Origin: Streptomyces sp. NBC_01244 | GTDB taxonomy: Bacteria > Actinomycetota > Actinomycetes > Streptomycetales > Streptomycetaceae | Length of the DNA stretch: 64,000 nt | Reading direction: 5' to 3' | Assembly (NCBI RefSeq): GCF_035987325.1 | Contig: NZ_CP108488.1 | Location: forward strand, 5,828,001-5,892,000 | Shown: positions 37,082 to 45,682 of the stretch, piece after piece | Layout of the letters: each line of letters begins with the position of its first letter | How positions within the stretch are numbered: the first letter of the stretch is position 1 | The notes under the pieces: model-generated | Told to the model about the DNA's origin: nothing | Databases searched by the model: none | What the model saw: only the letters and a program-made list of their open reading frames with translations | Program-made: the position numbers and the translations under genes

Positions 37082-38124
37082 GCCTTCACCCCGGCGGATG
37101 CGTCGGACGTGGCGGACGCGGCGGGGGACGCGGGGGTCGCGGCGGGGGACGCCGGGGCGGATCCGGCCGTGGCGCGCCTGCGGAGCCGGCGGAGCAGGGC
37201 CGCGCGGTCGGCGTCCATCGAGTCCAGGGTCCGGTCCAGTACCCGCTGGGGCATTCTGCCGAGCGCGGCCGTGCTCATCGAGCGGAGTTTTCTGGCCACG
37301 GGTGGTTCGAACCTTTCGATGGACCCGACATGGTGAGCGATAATCGCGCAGTATGTTCGGACGGCCTTCGGGAGGAGGAGATCGGATTCCCGGTCGGCGG
37401 CCGCTTCGGTCAGAACCTGATCGAATGCCCGAATGAAATCGAGCTGCCGCTCGTCACCGATTTGCGTCAGCGAGGTGGAGACCCCGCGACGGTAGAAGAT
37501 TCCGGGCAGACCGACCGGGGCGAAGGACTCAGCCTCCCGGTGCAGCCGCCAGATCCACGGCCGGTCCTCCGCCGTCCGCAGACCGTCCGTGAAGTGCAGC
37601 AGCCCGCGGTCCAGCAGCCGCCGGTGGTACATCCCCGCCCAGGCGTACGGATAGTCCACCGAGGTCGCGCGGGTGACGGGCAGGATTCCGCTGCGCGGAT
37701 CGGCCACCACCGACTCCGGCCCGTAGGGGACGCGCTGGACGCTGCGCGTCCTGCCCGTGCACTGGACGTGGTCGGTACGGACGAAATCGCATTTCAGGGC
37801 CTCGATGGCGGCCAGGGTGCGGGCCAGGTGGCCCGGCGCCAGCCAGTCGTCCCCGTCCAGGAAGGCGATGTACTCGCCGCGGGCCGCGTCCAGACCGGTG
37901 TTCCGCGCCGTCGCCAGGCCGCCGTTGCGCTCGTGTCTGAGGTGCACGGCGCCGGGCAGCTCGCGGGCCGCCCGCTCCAGGAGTGCGGGCGTCCCGTCCG
38001 TGGAGCGGTCGTCCACGAGCAGGAATTCGAAATCGTCCCGAGCGTTGACTTCGAGGCTTTTCAGGGCATCCGGCGCATACGTCTGCACGTTGAAGAACGG
38101 CACGACAACAGAGAGCTTGAGCAC
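37078..38124 (-). CDS. Family 2 glycosyltransferase
   Basis: 348 residues from GTG 38124. GT-A signature: LKLSVVVPFFNVQTYAPDAL, FEFLLVDDRSTDGTPALLE, NGGLATARNTGLDAARGEYI and the DxD-like FLDGDDWL, then EDRPWIWRLH (catalytic base region). A C-terminal Ala/Ser/Pro-rich tail overlaps nothing known. The frame stays open far upstream (to 38310) but that part lies in the divergent promoter region. Its stop overlaps the polysialyltransferase-like gene. Donor and acceptor sugars cannot be assigned. Confidence 0.88.
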   Translation of the reverse strand: MLKLSVVVPFFNVQTYAPDALKSLEVNARDDFEFLLVDDRSTDGTPALLERAARELPGAVHLRHERNGGLATARNTGLDAARGEYIAFLDGDDWLAPGHLARTLAAIEALKCDFVRTDHVQCTGRTRSVQRVPYGPESVVADPRSGILPVTRATSVDYPYAWAGMYHRRLLDRGLLHFTDGLRTAEDRPWIWRLHREAESFAPVGLPGIFYRRGVSTSLTQIGDERQLDFIRAFDQVLTEAAADRESDLLLPKAVRTYCAIIAHHVGSIERFEPPVARKLRSMSTAALGRMPQRVLDRTLDSMDADRAALLRRLRRRATAGSAPASPAATPASPAASATSDASAGVKA

Positions 38125-38202
38125 CTTCGAGACATTAGAGCGCTGCTCGTCATCGACTGTGGCCCGGACGCGGACTCCACGTGAACGACGCACGGCGGGA
38201 GC

Positions 38203-38248
38203 GTTAACCCGCACGCTTTCGCATTCCGTCGACGGGTTGTTAACCCGC
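38203..38248. promoter_or_regulatory. Direct repeats GTTAACCCGC in the divergent glycosyltransferase promoter
   Basis: GTTAACCCGC occurs at 38203-38212 and 38239-38248, 36 bp apart, in the 176-bp spacer between the divergent GT2 and DUF6716-type genes. The second copy is also part of GGGTT-GTT-AACCC. Possible operator or paired promoter element for the whole glycan locus. Confidence 0.45.
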
Positions 38249-38300
38249 TGTTGTGCGTTCGTTGGGCCGATCACCGAAAAGCCGGAATAACTTCTGCCGG

Positions 38301-39731
38301 GTGCCAGCAAGCAACCGCGCCCTCCGTGTGGCCGTACTCGCCGATTCCGACACCCGCTGGAAATGGGGAGCGCTCACCGCGCGCCGTCTCGCCCCGGAGC
38401 CGGACTCCGTCCACCTGACCGGGTACCTGCTCCGCGGCCGGGCCACGCCCACCGCGCGCCAGCTCGGCGAAGTCGGGGTCACGGCGGACCGGCTCGCCGA
38501 AGTCACCTGCGCGCAGTTCCTCGCCGAACTCCTCGCGGCGGAGCGGGAGTCCCGCGACCCCTACGACGTCGTCGTCCTCGCCCTGGTCGGCGGCGCCGTC
38601 CAGGCCGTCCTGCACGGGGCCCGGGCCCTGTGGCCGGAGCCGGCCGCGCGGCCGGCGTTCGTCACCGGCTACGTCGGAGTCGTCTACGAGAAGCTCGCCG
38701 ACGGCCTGCTGCTGCGCCACGGCGCCGACCTGGTGCTCGCCAACTCCCGCCACGACGCCGGACGGTTCCGCGCGGTCTACGAGGGGGTCGGCGCCGAAGC
38801 CGGCGCCGTCGTGGAGACCGCGCTGCCCTTCCTCGCGCCGGTCGGCGTGAAGCCCTACGAGCCGGTGGGCGCCACCGTCCACCGGGTGGTCTTCGCGGTC
38901 CAGCCGTCCGTGCCGGACACCCGGGCGGACCGCGCGTACCTGCTGCGCCGCGCCGCGGAACACGCCCGGCTGCACCCCGGGCGCGAGGTGCTGATCAAAC
39001 TCCGCAGCCGGCCGGGGGAGCACACCACGCACCTGGAGGAGCTCCCGTACCAGCGCCTCGCGGAGCGGATCCCCGGCGGCCTCCCCTCCAACTGCCGTCT
39101 GGTGTACGGGAACATGGGCGAGGTCCTGGACACCACGGACCTGCTGGTCACCGTCTCCTCCACGGCGGCCCTGGAATCCCTCCACCGGGGCATCCCGACG
39201 GCCGTCCTGACCGACCTCGGAGTCCGCGAGACCCTCGGGAACCACCACTTCCTGGGCTCCGGTTGCATGGCCTCCTGGACCCAGCTCGACGCGGGCCTGC
39301 TCCCGAAGGCCGACCCGGACTGGCTGGCGGCCCAGGGCGTGGGCACCCCGGCGGCCGACGGGGCCGGGCGGGCCGACGGGGCCGGAGAGGGCGGAGAGGG
39401 CGGCTGGGCCGGGCCGGCCGGACAGGCCGGTGGGCACGACCCCTACACCGCCGCGCGGGCACGCCTCGCGGAGCTGCTGGGCGCGGGCCCGCTCCCGGCC
39501 GTGGCGCCCTACTACACGCAGGACACCGCGCCGGGATACCTGCCCGGGATCCTGTCCAGACACCATCTCGGCCCCGACGGGCACCCGTTGCCCGGTGCGG
39601 CCCGGACCGACGACGGAGGGTCCCGGCTGCGCCGCCGCCTCCGCGCCCACCTGCGCGAAGCCGCCCGCGGCGCCTACCGCCACGGCGTCCAGCGCGTCGC
39701 GCCCGTGATCCGCCGCCTGGGGGAGCTGTGA
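38301..39731 (+). CDS. DUF6716-type putative glycosyltransferase
   Basis: 476 residues from GTG 38301; GTG 38253 is an alternative. N-terminal RVAVLADSDTRWKWGALTAR is the signature I associate with the DUF6716 family. Later blocks suit a GT-B fold: FVTGYVGVVYEKLADGLLLR, REVLIKLRSRPGEHTTH and LLVTVSSTAALESLHRGIPT. A Gly/Ala-rich insertion (about 365-395) and an Arg-rich C-terminus are present. Its TGA overlaps the next GTG (GTGA). The position among nonulosonate genes suggests a role in the same polymer. Confidence 0.75.
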   Translation: MPASNRALRVAVLADSDTRWKWGALTARRLAPEPDSVHLTGYLLRGRATPTARQLGEVGVTADRLAEVTCAQFLAELLAAERESRDPYDVVVLALVGGAVQAVLHGARALWPEPAARPAFVTGYVGVVYEKLADGLLLRHGADLVLANSRHDAGRFRAVYEGVGAEAGAVVETALPFLAPVGVKPYEPVGATVHRVVFAVQPSVPDTRADRAYLLRRAAEHARLHPGREVLIKLRSRPGEHTTHLEELPYQRLAERIPGGLPSNCRLVYGNMGEVLDTTDLLVTVSSTAALESLHRGIPTAVLTDLGVRETLGNHHFLGSGCMASWTQLDAGLLPKADPDWLAAQGVGTPAADGAGRADGAGEGGEGGWAGPAGQAGGHDPYTAARARLAELLGAGPLPAVAPYYTQDTAPGYLPGILSRHHLGPDGHPLPGAARTDDGGSRLRRRLRAHLREAARGAYRHGVQRVAPVIRRLGEL

Positions 39732-41653
39732 GCCCCCGCCCGGCCGGAGCCGGAACGCCCGCCGTCGACAGCGCCGCCGCCGACACCGCTGGCGTCGACA
39801 GCGCCGCCGTTGACAGCGCTGCCGTTGACAGCGCTGCCGCTGCCGCTGCCGCCGTCACCGCCGCCGTCCCCGCGACCGCCGCCGTCCCCGCCCCGGCCAC
39901 CGCGGGATCCCTCCGCGAGGCCCGCGCCGTGCCCAGGGTGCTCGCCGTGATCCCCGCGCGCGGCGGGTCCAAGGGAGTGCCCGGCAAGAACCTGGCCGAC
40001 GTCGGCGGGATGCCGCTCGTGGTCCGGGCCGTGCGGGCCTGCCTGGGGGCCGCGACCGTCACCGACGTCCTCGTGTCCACCGACTCCGAGGCCATCGGCG
40101 ACGCCGCCCGGGGAGCCGGGGCCGTGGTGCTGCGGCGGCCCGCCGGGATCTCCGGGGACACCGCCACCAGCGAGGCCGCCGTCCTGCACGCGCTCGACTC
40201 CTTCGAGGAACTGCACTCCGTCACCGTCGACGTGGTCCTCCTCGTCCAGTGCACCAGCCCCTTCGTCACCGCCTCCGACGTGGAGTCCGTCGCCGCCGCC
40301 GTCGCGTCCGGCGCCGCCGACTCCGCGCTCACCGCGGCCCCCTTCCACGGCTTCCTCTGGCGGGCGGCCCCCGACGGCTCCGGGACCGGGGTCAACCACG
40401 ACACCTCGTACCGCCCCCGCCGCCAGGACCGCCCCCAGGACCTCCTGGAGACCGGCGCCGCCTACGCCATGGACGCCGCCGGCTTCCGGACCGCCCGCCA
40501 CCGCTTCTTCGGGCGGACCGTCCCGGTCGCCACCGACCCCGCACGCGTGCTGGAGATCGACGACCCCCACGACCTGGCCCGCGCCCGCGCCCTCGTACCC
40601 GTACTCACTCCCGTGGCCACACCGGCCCCCACACCCCTCTCCACCGCAGTCCCCACCGCAGTCCACACCTCGCTCCACACCCCGGTGCTCGCATCCGTGC
40701 CCGCACCTCCCCGTACACCCCACGCTCCGAAGGACAGCCCTGCCATGACGGTCACCCCCACCTCCCGCCTCCGAACCTTCGGCTCCCGCATCGCCGGCCC
40801 CGGCCACCCCGTCTACGTCGTCGGCGAGATCGGCATCAACCACAACGGCGATCTCGGCAACGCCCTCGCCCTCGTCGACGCCGCCGCCGAAGCCGGCTGC
40901 GACGCCGTGAAGTTCCAGAAGCGCACGCCCGAGATCTGCACCCCCCGCGACCAGTGGGACATCGAGCGCGACACCCCCTGGGGCCGGATGACCTACATCG
41001 ACTACCGCCACCGCGTGGAGTTCGGCGAGGACGAGTACCGCGCCATCGACGAGCACTGCGCCAAGCGCGGCATCGACTGGTTCGCCTCCCCGTGGGACAC
41101 CGAGGCCGTCGCCTTCCTCGAGAAGTTCGACGTCCCCGCCCACAAGGTCGCCTCCGCCTCGCTGACCGACGACGAGCTGCTGCGAGCCCTGCGCGCCACC
41201 GGCCGCACCGTCGTCCTCTCCACCGGCATGTCCACCCCGAAGCAGATCCGGCACGCGGTGGAGGTGCTCGGCAGCGACAACATCCTGCTCTGCCACGCCA
41301 CTTCGACGTACCCGGCCAAGGCCGAGGAGCTCAACCTGCGGGTGATCAACACCCTCCAGGAGGAGTACCCGAACGTCCCGATCGGCTACTCCGGCCACGA
41401 GACGGGCCTGCAGACCACCCTGGCCGCCGTCGCCCTCGGCGCCACCTTCGTCGAGCGCCACATCACCCTCGACCGCGCGATGTGGGGCTCCGACCAGGCC
41501 GCCTCCGTCGAGCCGGGCGGCCTGACCCGCCTGGTCCGCGACATCCGCACCATCGAGACCGCGCTGGGCGACGGGGTGAAGCGGGTCTACGAGTCCGAGC
41601 TCGGCCCGATGAAGAAGCTCCGCCGCGTCCAGGGGGAGCTCGCCTCCGTCTGA
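39728..41653 (+). CDS. CMP-sialate synthetase - sialate synthase in one open frame (NeuA-NeuB)
   Basis: 641 codons without a stop. Residues 1-75 are Ala-rich, with five DSAAA-type pentapeptides. Residues ~78-300 are a NeuA-type cytidylyltransferase (VLAVIPARGGSKGVPGKNL; LLVQCTSPFVTASDV; ETGAAYAMDA; ARVLEIDDPHDLARA). A ~40-residue Pro/Thr linker leads to residues ~340-641, a NeuB-type aldolase (YVVGEIGINHNGDLGNAL, DAVKFQKRTPEICTP, FASPWDTEAVAFLEKF, SGHETGL, ERHITLDRAMWGSD). NeuB condenses a hexose derivative with PEP and NeuA activates the product with CTP. An internal ATG at 40745 with AAGGA ten bases upstream could start NeuB separately. The usual C-terminal SAF domain of NeuB is absent. Confidence 0.87.
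   Translation: MSPRPAGAGTPAVDSAAADTAGVDSAAVDSAAVDSAAAAAAAVTAAVPATAAVPAPATAGSLREARAVPRVLAVIPARGGSKGVPGKNLADVGGMPLVVRAVRACLGAATVTDVLVSTDSEAIGDAARGAGAVVLRRPAGISGDTATSEAAVLHALDSFEELHSVTVDVVLLVQCTSPFVTASDVESVAAAVASGAADSALTAAPFHGFLWRAAPDGSGTGVNHDTSYRPRRQDRPQDLLETGAAYAMDAAGFRTARHRFFGRTVPVATDPARVLEIDDPHDLARARALVPVLTPVATPAPTPLSTAVPTAVHTSLHTPVLASVPAPPRTPHAPKDSPAMTVTPTSRLRTFGSRIAGPGHPVYVVGEIGINHNGDLGNALALVDAAAEAGCDAVKFQKRTPEICTPRDQWDIERDTPWGRMTYIDYRHRVEFGEDEYRAIDEHCAKRGIDWFASPWDTEAVAFLEKFDVPAHKVASASLTDDELLRALRATGRTVVLSTGMSTPKQIRHAVEVLGSDNILLCHATSTYPAKAEELNLRVINTLQEEYPNVPIGYSGHETGLQTTLAAVALGATFVERHITLDRAMWGSDQAASVEPGGLTRLVRDIRTIETALGDGVKRVYESELGPMKKLRRVQGELASV
39767..39841 (+). repeat. Five 15-bp units within neuA 5' part
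   Basis: Units starting at 39767, 39782, 39797, 39812 and 39827 follow GACAGCGC(C/T)GCCG(T/C)(T/C) with few changes. They encode a pentapeptide DSAA(V/A) repeat ahead of the cytidylyltransferase domain. In-frame period and high similarity suggest recent slippage. Confidence 0.85.
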
Positions 41654-41713
41654 TTCTTCACGCACCCCTCGCACCGCTCGGCCCTGGCGGGCCTCCCGGG
41701 TTTCGGCGCGCTG

Positions 41714-41732
41714 CGCCGGACTCCGTCCGGCG
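41714..41732 (+). terminator. Short hairpin after the neuA-neuB gene
   Basis: CGCCGGAC (41714-41721), loop TCC, GTCCGGCG (41725-41732). It lies in the 124-bp gap before the GT52-like gene and may be a terminator or attenuator. Confidence 0.55.
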
Positions 41733-41777
41733 TGCCGCCGGCCGCACCGTTCCCCTCCACCCTCCGACGAGGAGCAC

Positions 41778-42950
41778 ATGGTGACCCCCTCAGCCCCCGC
41801 CCCGACCCTGGCCTTCGTCGAAAGCCCGGTCCAGCTCCTCAACGTCCTGGAGTGGGCGCACGCCCGGGGCGCCGGCCGGCTTCTCGGAGTCGTCCCGCGC
41901 CAGCCGGCCCGCGGCGGCGGGACCGAGCCCGGACAGGCCGGGGCGGCGGCCCCGGCCGAGGCGGCTGTCCCGGGTCTGCGGATCGTGGTGCTCCCGCCCA
42001 CCGACCCCATGTCCCGGGGCCAGCTCCGCCGGATGGCGGGGCTGGCCCGGGACGAGGGGCACGAGGTGCGGTGGCAGGAGGCCCGCGGGGGGCGGTTCGC
42101 ACCGTTCAAGGCCTTCGCCGCGCTCGCGCGGGAGGTGCGGGCGGCCGAGCGGGTGGTCATAGGGGATCCGTTCTCCCGCTACGTGCAGCTCCTGCTCACC
42201 CTCGTCCGGGCCGAGGAGCTCGTCGTGGTCGACGACGGCACCGCGACGATGGAGTTCGTCGCCCAGACGGCCCGCGGCGAGCGCCTCGTGCGCTGGCACC
42301 GGGTCGGCGGCGGAGGCCTCCCGGCCCGGCTGCGGGAGCTGGCGTACGCGCCGGTCTCGGCGACGGCCCGGCGGCGGTTCACCCCGGGCGGGGGCGGCGG
42401 CCGCCGCGTCGAGGTGTTCAGCTCGATGCCGGTCACCGCGCACGGCGGGATGACCGTACGGCTCAACGACTTCGCGTGGACCCGGGCCCGCTTCGGCCCG
42501 CCCCTCCTGACCAAGGGCACCGACCTGGTCGGGACCTCGCTGGTGGAGACCGGCGTGGTCGACCCGGACCGCTACCTGGAGGCGGTGCGCGCCCTGACCC
42601 TGGAACACGGGGCCACCCGCTACTTCGCCCACCGCCGGGAATCCCCGGAGAAGCTGCGCTCCCTGAGCGAGGCGACCGGGCTGGAGATCGTACGTCCCGA
42701 CCTGCCGCTGGAGCTGATCGCCCGGCGGGGCCCGGTCGGCCGGACGATCGTCAGCTTTCCCTCCACGGTGGTCCACACCCTGCCCTACGCGCTGACCGGC
42801 ACCGGTGTGACCGTGGCCGTATGCGAAGTGGATCCGAGCTGGCTCACCGCGTCGGCCTCGGAGCGGGCCCGCGGTTTCCTCGCCGGAGTCACCGAAACCG
42901 CCCGTGATGTGCACAGACTTCCTGCTCAGACGGCTCCGGCGGCCGGATGA
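41778..42950 (+). CDS. GT52-like (sialyltransferase-family) glycosyltransferase
   Basis: 390 residues. N-terminal LAFVESPVQLLNVLEWAHA and the acidic EELVVVDDGTATMEFVA (D-D-G, about residue 150) fit GT52/polysialyltransferase-like enzymes. Also fitting are YFAHRRESPEKLRSL (the H-R/P motif, about residue 279) and VSFPSTVVHTLPYALTG (SxxxxHxL motif). GT52 members use CMP-sialic acid. An Ala/Gly/Pro-rich stretch (about 45-70) is inserted. ATG 41778 follows GACGAGGAG. It completes a set of four glycosyltransferases around the nonulosonate synthesis gene. Confidence 0.75.
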   Translation: MVTPSAPAPTLAFVESPVQLLNVLEWAHARGAGRLLGVVPRQPARGGGTEPGQAGAAAPAEAAVPGLRIVVLPPTDPMSRGQLRRMAGLARDEGHEVRWQEARGGRFAPFKAFAALAREVRAAERVVIGDPFSRYVQLLLTLVRAEELVVVDDGTATMEFVAQTARGERLVRWHRVGGGGLPARLRELAYAPVSATARRRFTPGGGGGRRVEVFSSMPVTAHGGMTVRLNDFAWTRARFGPPLLTKGTDLVGTSLVETGVVDPDRYLEAVRALTLEHGATRYFAHRRESPEKLRSLSEATGLEIVRPDLPLELIARRGPVGRTIVSFPSTVVHTLPYALTGTGVTVAVCEVDPSWLTASASERARGFLAGVTETARDVHRLPAQTAPAAG

Positions 42951-43099
42951 GTGGACGAGTGAGCGCGCGAGTTTACCCGCGCCCACATCCGGTCATGCGT
43001 CCAGAGGCCGGGTTTCTTTCCCCTAACGGCATGAACTTTTTGTGATCTCCAGCCAGTTGACCCATGGGTGGGCCTACCCTTAAACGGGTGAACCAGTTG

Positions 43100-44368
43100 A
43101 TGTCCCGCGAGTCCCAGACCGCCCTGCCCGGCACGCCCGACCGGCCCGAGCTGCCCGGCAAGCTTCCGGACCACCTGCGTGCCGAACTGATCGCCTTCCG
43201 CCGGGACTTGCACATGCATCCCGAGCTAGGACACCAGGAGTTCCGCACCACGGCGGCGATCAAGGCCCGGCTGGAGAAAGCGGGCCTGCGCCCGAGGGTG
43301 CTGAAGTCGGGCACCGGGCTCATCTGTGACGTCGGCACCTGGGACGGCGTACGTCCCATGCTGGCCCTGCGCGCGGACATCGACGCCCTGCCCATCCCGG
43401 ACGCCAAGACGCACGTCTCGTACCGCTCGACCGTCCCGGACCGCGCCCACGCCTGCGGCCACGACGTGCACACCGCCGTGGTGCTCGGCGCGGGCCTCGT
43501 CCTCGCCGAGCTCGACCGCCGCGGCGAGCTTCCCCGTCCGGTGCGGCTGCTCTTCCAGCCCGCCGAGGAGGTGCTGCCCGGCGGCGCCACCGAGGCCATC
43601 GACTCCGGGGTGCTGGACGGCGTGGGCAAGATCATCGCCCTGCACTGCGACCCCCGGGTCGACGCCGGCCGGATCGGCCTGCGCGCCGGGCCCATCACCT
43701 CGGCCTGCGACCGGCTGGAGGTCACCCTCGAAGGCCCCGGCGGGCACACCGCCCGTCCGCACTTGACCACCGACCTGGTGACGGCGGCCGCCCGGCTCGC
43801 CCTCGACCTGCCCGCCCTGCTGACCAAGCGGATGGACGCCCGCTCGGGCATGTCCGTCACCTGGGGCCGGATCGAGGCCGGGCACGCCTGCAACGTCATC
43901 CCGATGCACGCGGAGCTGTCCGGAACCGTTCGGTGCCTGGACCTGACCTCCTGGCACGAGGCCCCCGACCAGATCCACGCCGTCATCGACGAGATCGCCT
44001 CGATGCACCGGGCCAAGTCGGAGATCACCTACGTGCGCGGAGTGCCCCCGGTCGTCAACGACCCGATGGTCACCGAGCTGCTGCGCGAGGCGATGAGCGC
44101 CCGGCGCGGGGCCGACTCGGTCGAGGACACCGAGCAGAGCCTGGGCGGCGAGGACTTCTCCTGGTACCTGGAGCACGTTCCCGGGGCCATGGCGCGCCTG
44201 GGTGTCCGGGCACCCGGGGACACGGCGAAGCGGGATCTGCACCGCGGCGATTTCGATGTGGACGAGGCCGCGATCGGGGTCGGCGTGGAGTTCTTCACGG
44301 CCGCGGCGCTGCTCGACGGCCGCTCCCTCGAAGGGCGACGCGCCAGGCTCGCGGGGTCCGCGGGGTAG
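43100..44368 (+). CDS. M20 family metallo-amidohydrolase
   Basis: 422 residues. Peptidase M20D/hippurate-hydrolase layout: LIAFRRDLHMHPELGHQEF, LRADIDALPI, the metal motifs RAHACGHDVHTA and QPAEEVLPGG, the dimerisation-domain EGPGGHTARPH, and NVIPMHAELSGTVR. The C-terminal SLGGEDFSWYLEHVPGAMAR has the last metal ligand. It likely removes an acyl group from an amino acid or similar; substrate not assignable. ATG 43100 has GGTGA eight bases upstream. GTG 43088 and ATG 43064 are in-frame alternatives. A hairpin at 44401-44439 terminates it. Confidence 0.9.
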   Translation: MSRESQTALPGTPDRPELPGKLPDHLRAELIAFRRDLHMHPELGHQEFRTTAAIKARLEKAGLRPRVLKSGTGLICDVGTWDGVRPMLALRADIDALPIPDAKTHVSYRSTVPDRAHACGHDVHTAVVLGAGLVLAELDRRGELPRPVRLLFQPAEEVLPGGATEAIDSGVLDGVGKIIALHCDPRVDAGRIGLRAGPITSACDRLEVTLEGPGGHTARPHLTTDLVTAAARLALDLPALLTKRMDARSGMSVTWGRIEAGHACNVIPMHAELSGTVRCLDLTSWHEAPDQIHAVIDEIASMHRAKSEITYVRGVPPVVNDPMVTELLREAMSARRGADSVEDTEQSLGGEDFSWYLEHVPGAMARLGVRAPGDTAKRDLHRGDFDVDEAAIGVGVEFFTAAALLDGRSLEGRRARLAGSAG

Positions 44369-44400
44369 GAGTTCTTACAACATCGGAGATTGATCCGGCG

Positions 44401-44439
44401 GACGCGTCCAGCCCTTGGTACACATGGGTTGGACGCGTC
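44401..44439 (+). terminator. Terminator after the M20 gene
   Basis: GACGCGTCCAGCCC (44401-44414) pairs with GGGTTGGACGCGTC (44426-44439), one G-T wobble, 11-nt loop. Each GACGCGTC arm is itself a palindrome. Confidence 0.85.
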
Positions 44440-44513
44440 AACAGTTACTGATCGGTCACTGTCTGGTTCACGACGATCCGATAACGACTCATGAACGGGC
44501 CTTTAACTGACAT

Positions 44514-44525
44514 CTACGCGCGTTA
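44514..44525. promoter_or_regulatory. Nucleoside-regulon operator, degenerate copy (BMP lipoprotein gene)
   Basis: CTACGCGCGTTA matches CTACGCGCGTAG at 10 of 12 positions. It lies 62 bp before the TTG start of the BMP lipoprotein gene, where a promoter is expected. Confidence 0.6.
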
Positions 44526-44586
44526 CGATCGCGGCGAAACCAGCGCCGGTCGTGGCGCTTCGGTCAGGTTTTGAAGGAGCCTCCCC

Positions 44587-45651
44587 TTGCGCCGGATCAC
44601 CAGGATCGCCACCGTGGGCATCGCGTCCGCGGCGCTGGCCCTCTCGGCCACCGCCTGTGGCGGTAAGAAGTCCTCGGACTCGTCTTCGTCCGCCTCCTCT
44701 TCCTCCTCCTCGGAGGGAGCCGCCGCCATCGCGTACGACATCGGTGGCCGCGGCGACCAGTCGTTCAACGACGCGGCCTACGAAGGCCTCGCCAAGGCCG
44801 AGAAGGACCTCAAGATCAAGGGCGCCCAGGCGGAGCCCACCGACGGCGAGGGCGAGGCCGACAAGGTCCAGCGCCTCACCGAGCTGGCCCGCAAGGGCAA
44901 CAACCCGGTCATCGGCGTCGGCTTCGCCTACGCGCCGGCCATCAAGAAGGTCGCCGAGAAGTTCCCGAACACCACGTTCGGCATCATCGACGACACCTCG
45001 GTGCAGGCGAAGAACATCGCCAACCTCGTCTTCAACGAGGAGCAGGGCTCCTACCTGGCCGGCGTCGCCGCCGCCAAGGCGTCCAAGACCGGCACGGTCG
45101 GCTTCATCGGCGGTGTCGAGGTTCCGCTGATCAAGAAGTTCGAGGCCGGCTTCGCGCAGGGCGTCAAGGACACCAACCCGAACGCCAAGGTGCTCGTCCA
45201 GTACCTGACGCAGCCGCCGAACTTCGACGGTTTCGCCAAGCCCGACCTGGGCAAGGCCGCGGCCGAGGGTCAGCTCGACAAGGGCGCCGACGTGATCTAC
45301 TCGGCCGCCGGTCTGGCCGGCTCCGGTGCCATCGAGGCCGCCTCGGCCAAGAGCAAGTGGTCCATCGGTGTCGACTCGGACCAGTACAACCAGGCCGGTC
45401 TGTCGAAGTACAAGGACTTCATCCTGACCTCGGTCACCAAGGATGTCTCCGACTCCGTCTACAACCTGATCAAGTCGGTCAAGGACGGCAAGCCGGAGTC
45501 CGGTGAGGTCCGCTACGGCCTCGACAAGGACGGCGTCGGCCTGGCCGACTCCAACCCGAAGTACAAGGAAATGACGGAGCTCGTCGCCGCGGTCGACAAG
45601 GCGAAGGCCGACATCATCGCCAAGAAGATCCAGGTCAAGACCGCGCCGTAA
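44587..45651 (+). CDS. BMP family nucleoside-binding lipoprotein
   Basis: 354 residues. Lipoprotein signal (TRIATVGIASAALALSATAC), Ser-rich spacer, then the PnrA/BMP fold: IAYDIGGRGDQSFNDAAYEG, PVIGVGFAYAPAIKK, NLVFNEEQGSYLAGVAAAKA, GTVGFIGGVEVPLIKKFEAG and WSIGVDSDQYNQAG. BMP/PnrA proteins bind purine or pyrimidine nucleosides for ABC uptake. The start is TTG 44587, supported by GAAGGAG eight bases upstream. The transporter genes follow after a strong hairpin, and cdd, deoA and add use the imported nucleosides. Confidence 0.95.
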   Translation: MRRITRIATVGIASAALALSATACGGKKSSDSSSSASSSSSSEGAAAIAYDIGGRGDQSFNDAAYEGLAKAEKDLKIKGAQAEPTDGEGEADKVQRLTELARKGNNPVIGVGFAYAPAIKKVAEKFPNTTFGIIDDTSVQAKNIANLVFNEEQGSYLAGVAAAKASKTGTVGFIGGVEVPLIKKFEAGFAQGVKDTNPNAKVLVQYLTQPPNFDGFAKPDLGKAAAEGQLDKGADVIYSAAGLAGSGAIEAASAKSKWSIGVDSDQYNQAGLSKYKDFILTSVTKDVSDSVYNLIKSVKDGKPESGEVRYGLDKDGVGLADSNPKYKEMTELVAAVDKAKADIIAKKIQVKTAP

Positions 45652-45682
45652 GGCCTGGTCCGACTCGCTGTACACGTGATAC

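Noticed and set aside
38363-39727. Upstream extension of the neuA-neuB frame to 38363
   Set aside because: It is out of frame with, and overlapped by, the DUF6716-type gene. Composition is Arg/Pro-rich shadow sequence. The GTGA overlap at 39728 gives a natural start.
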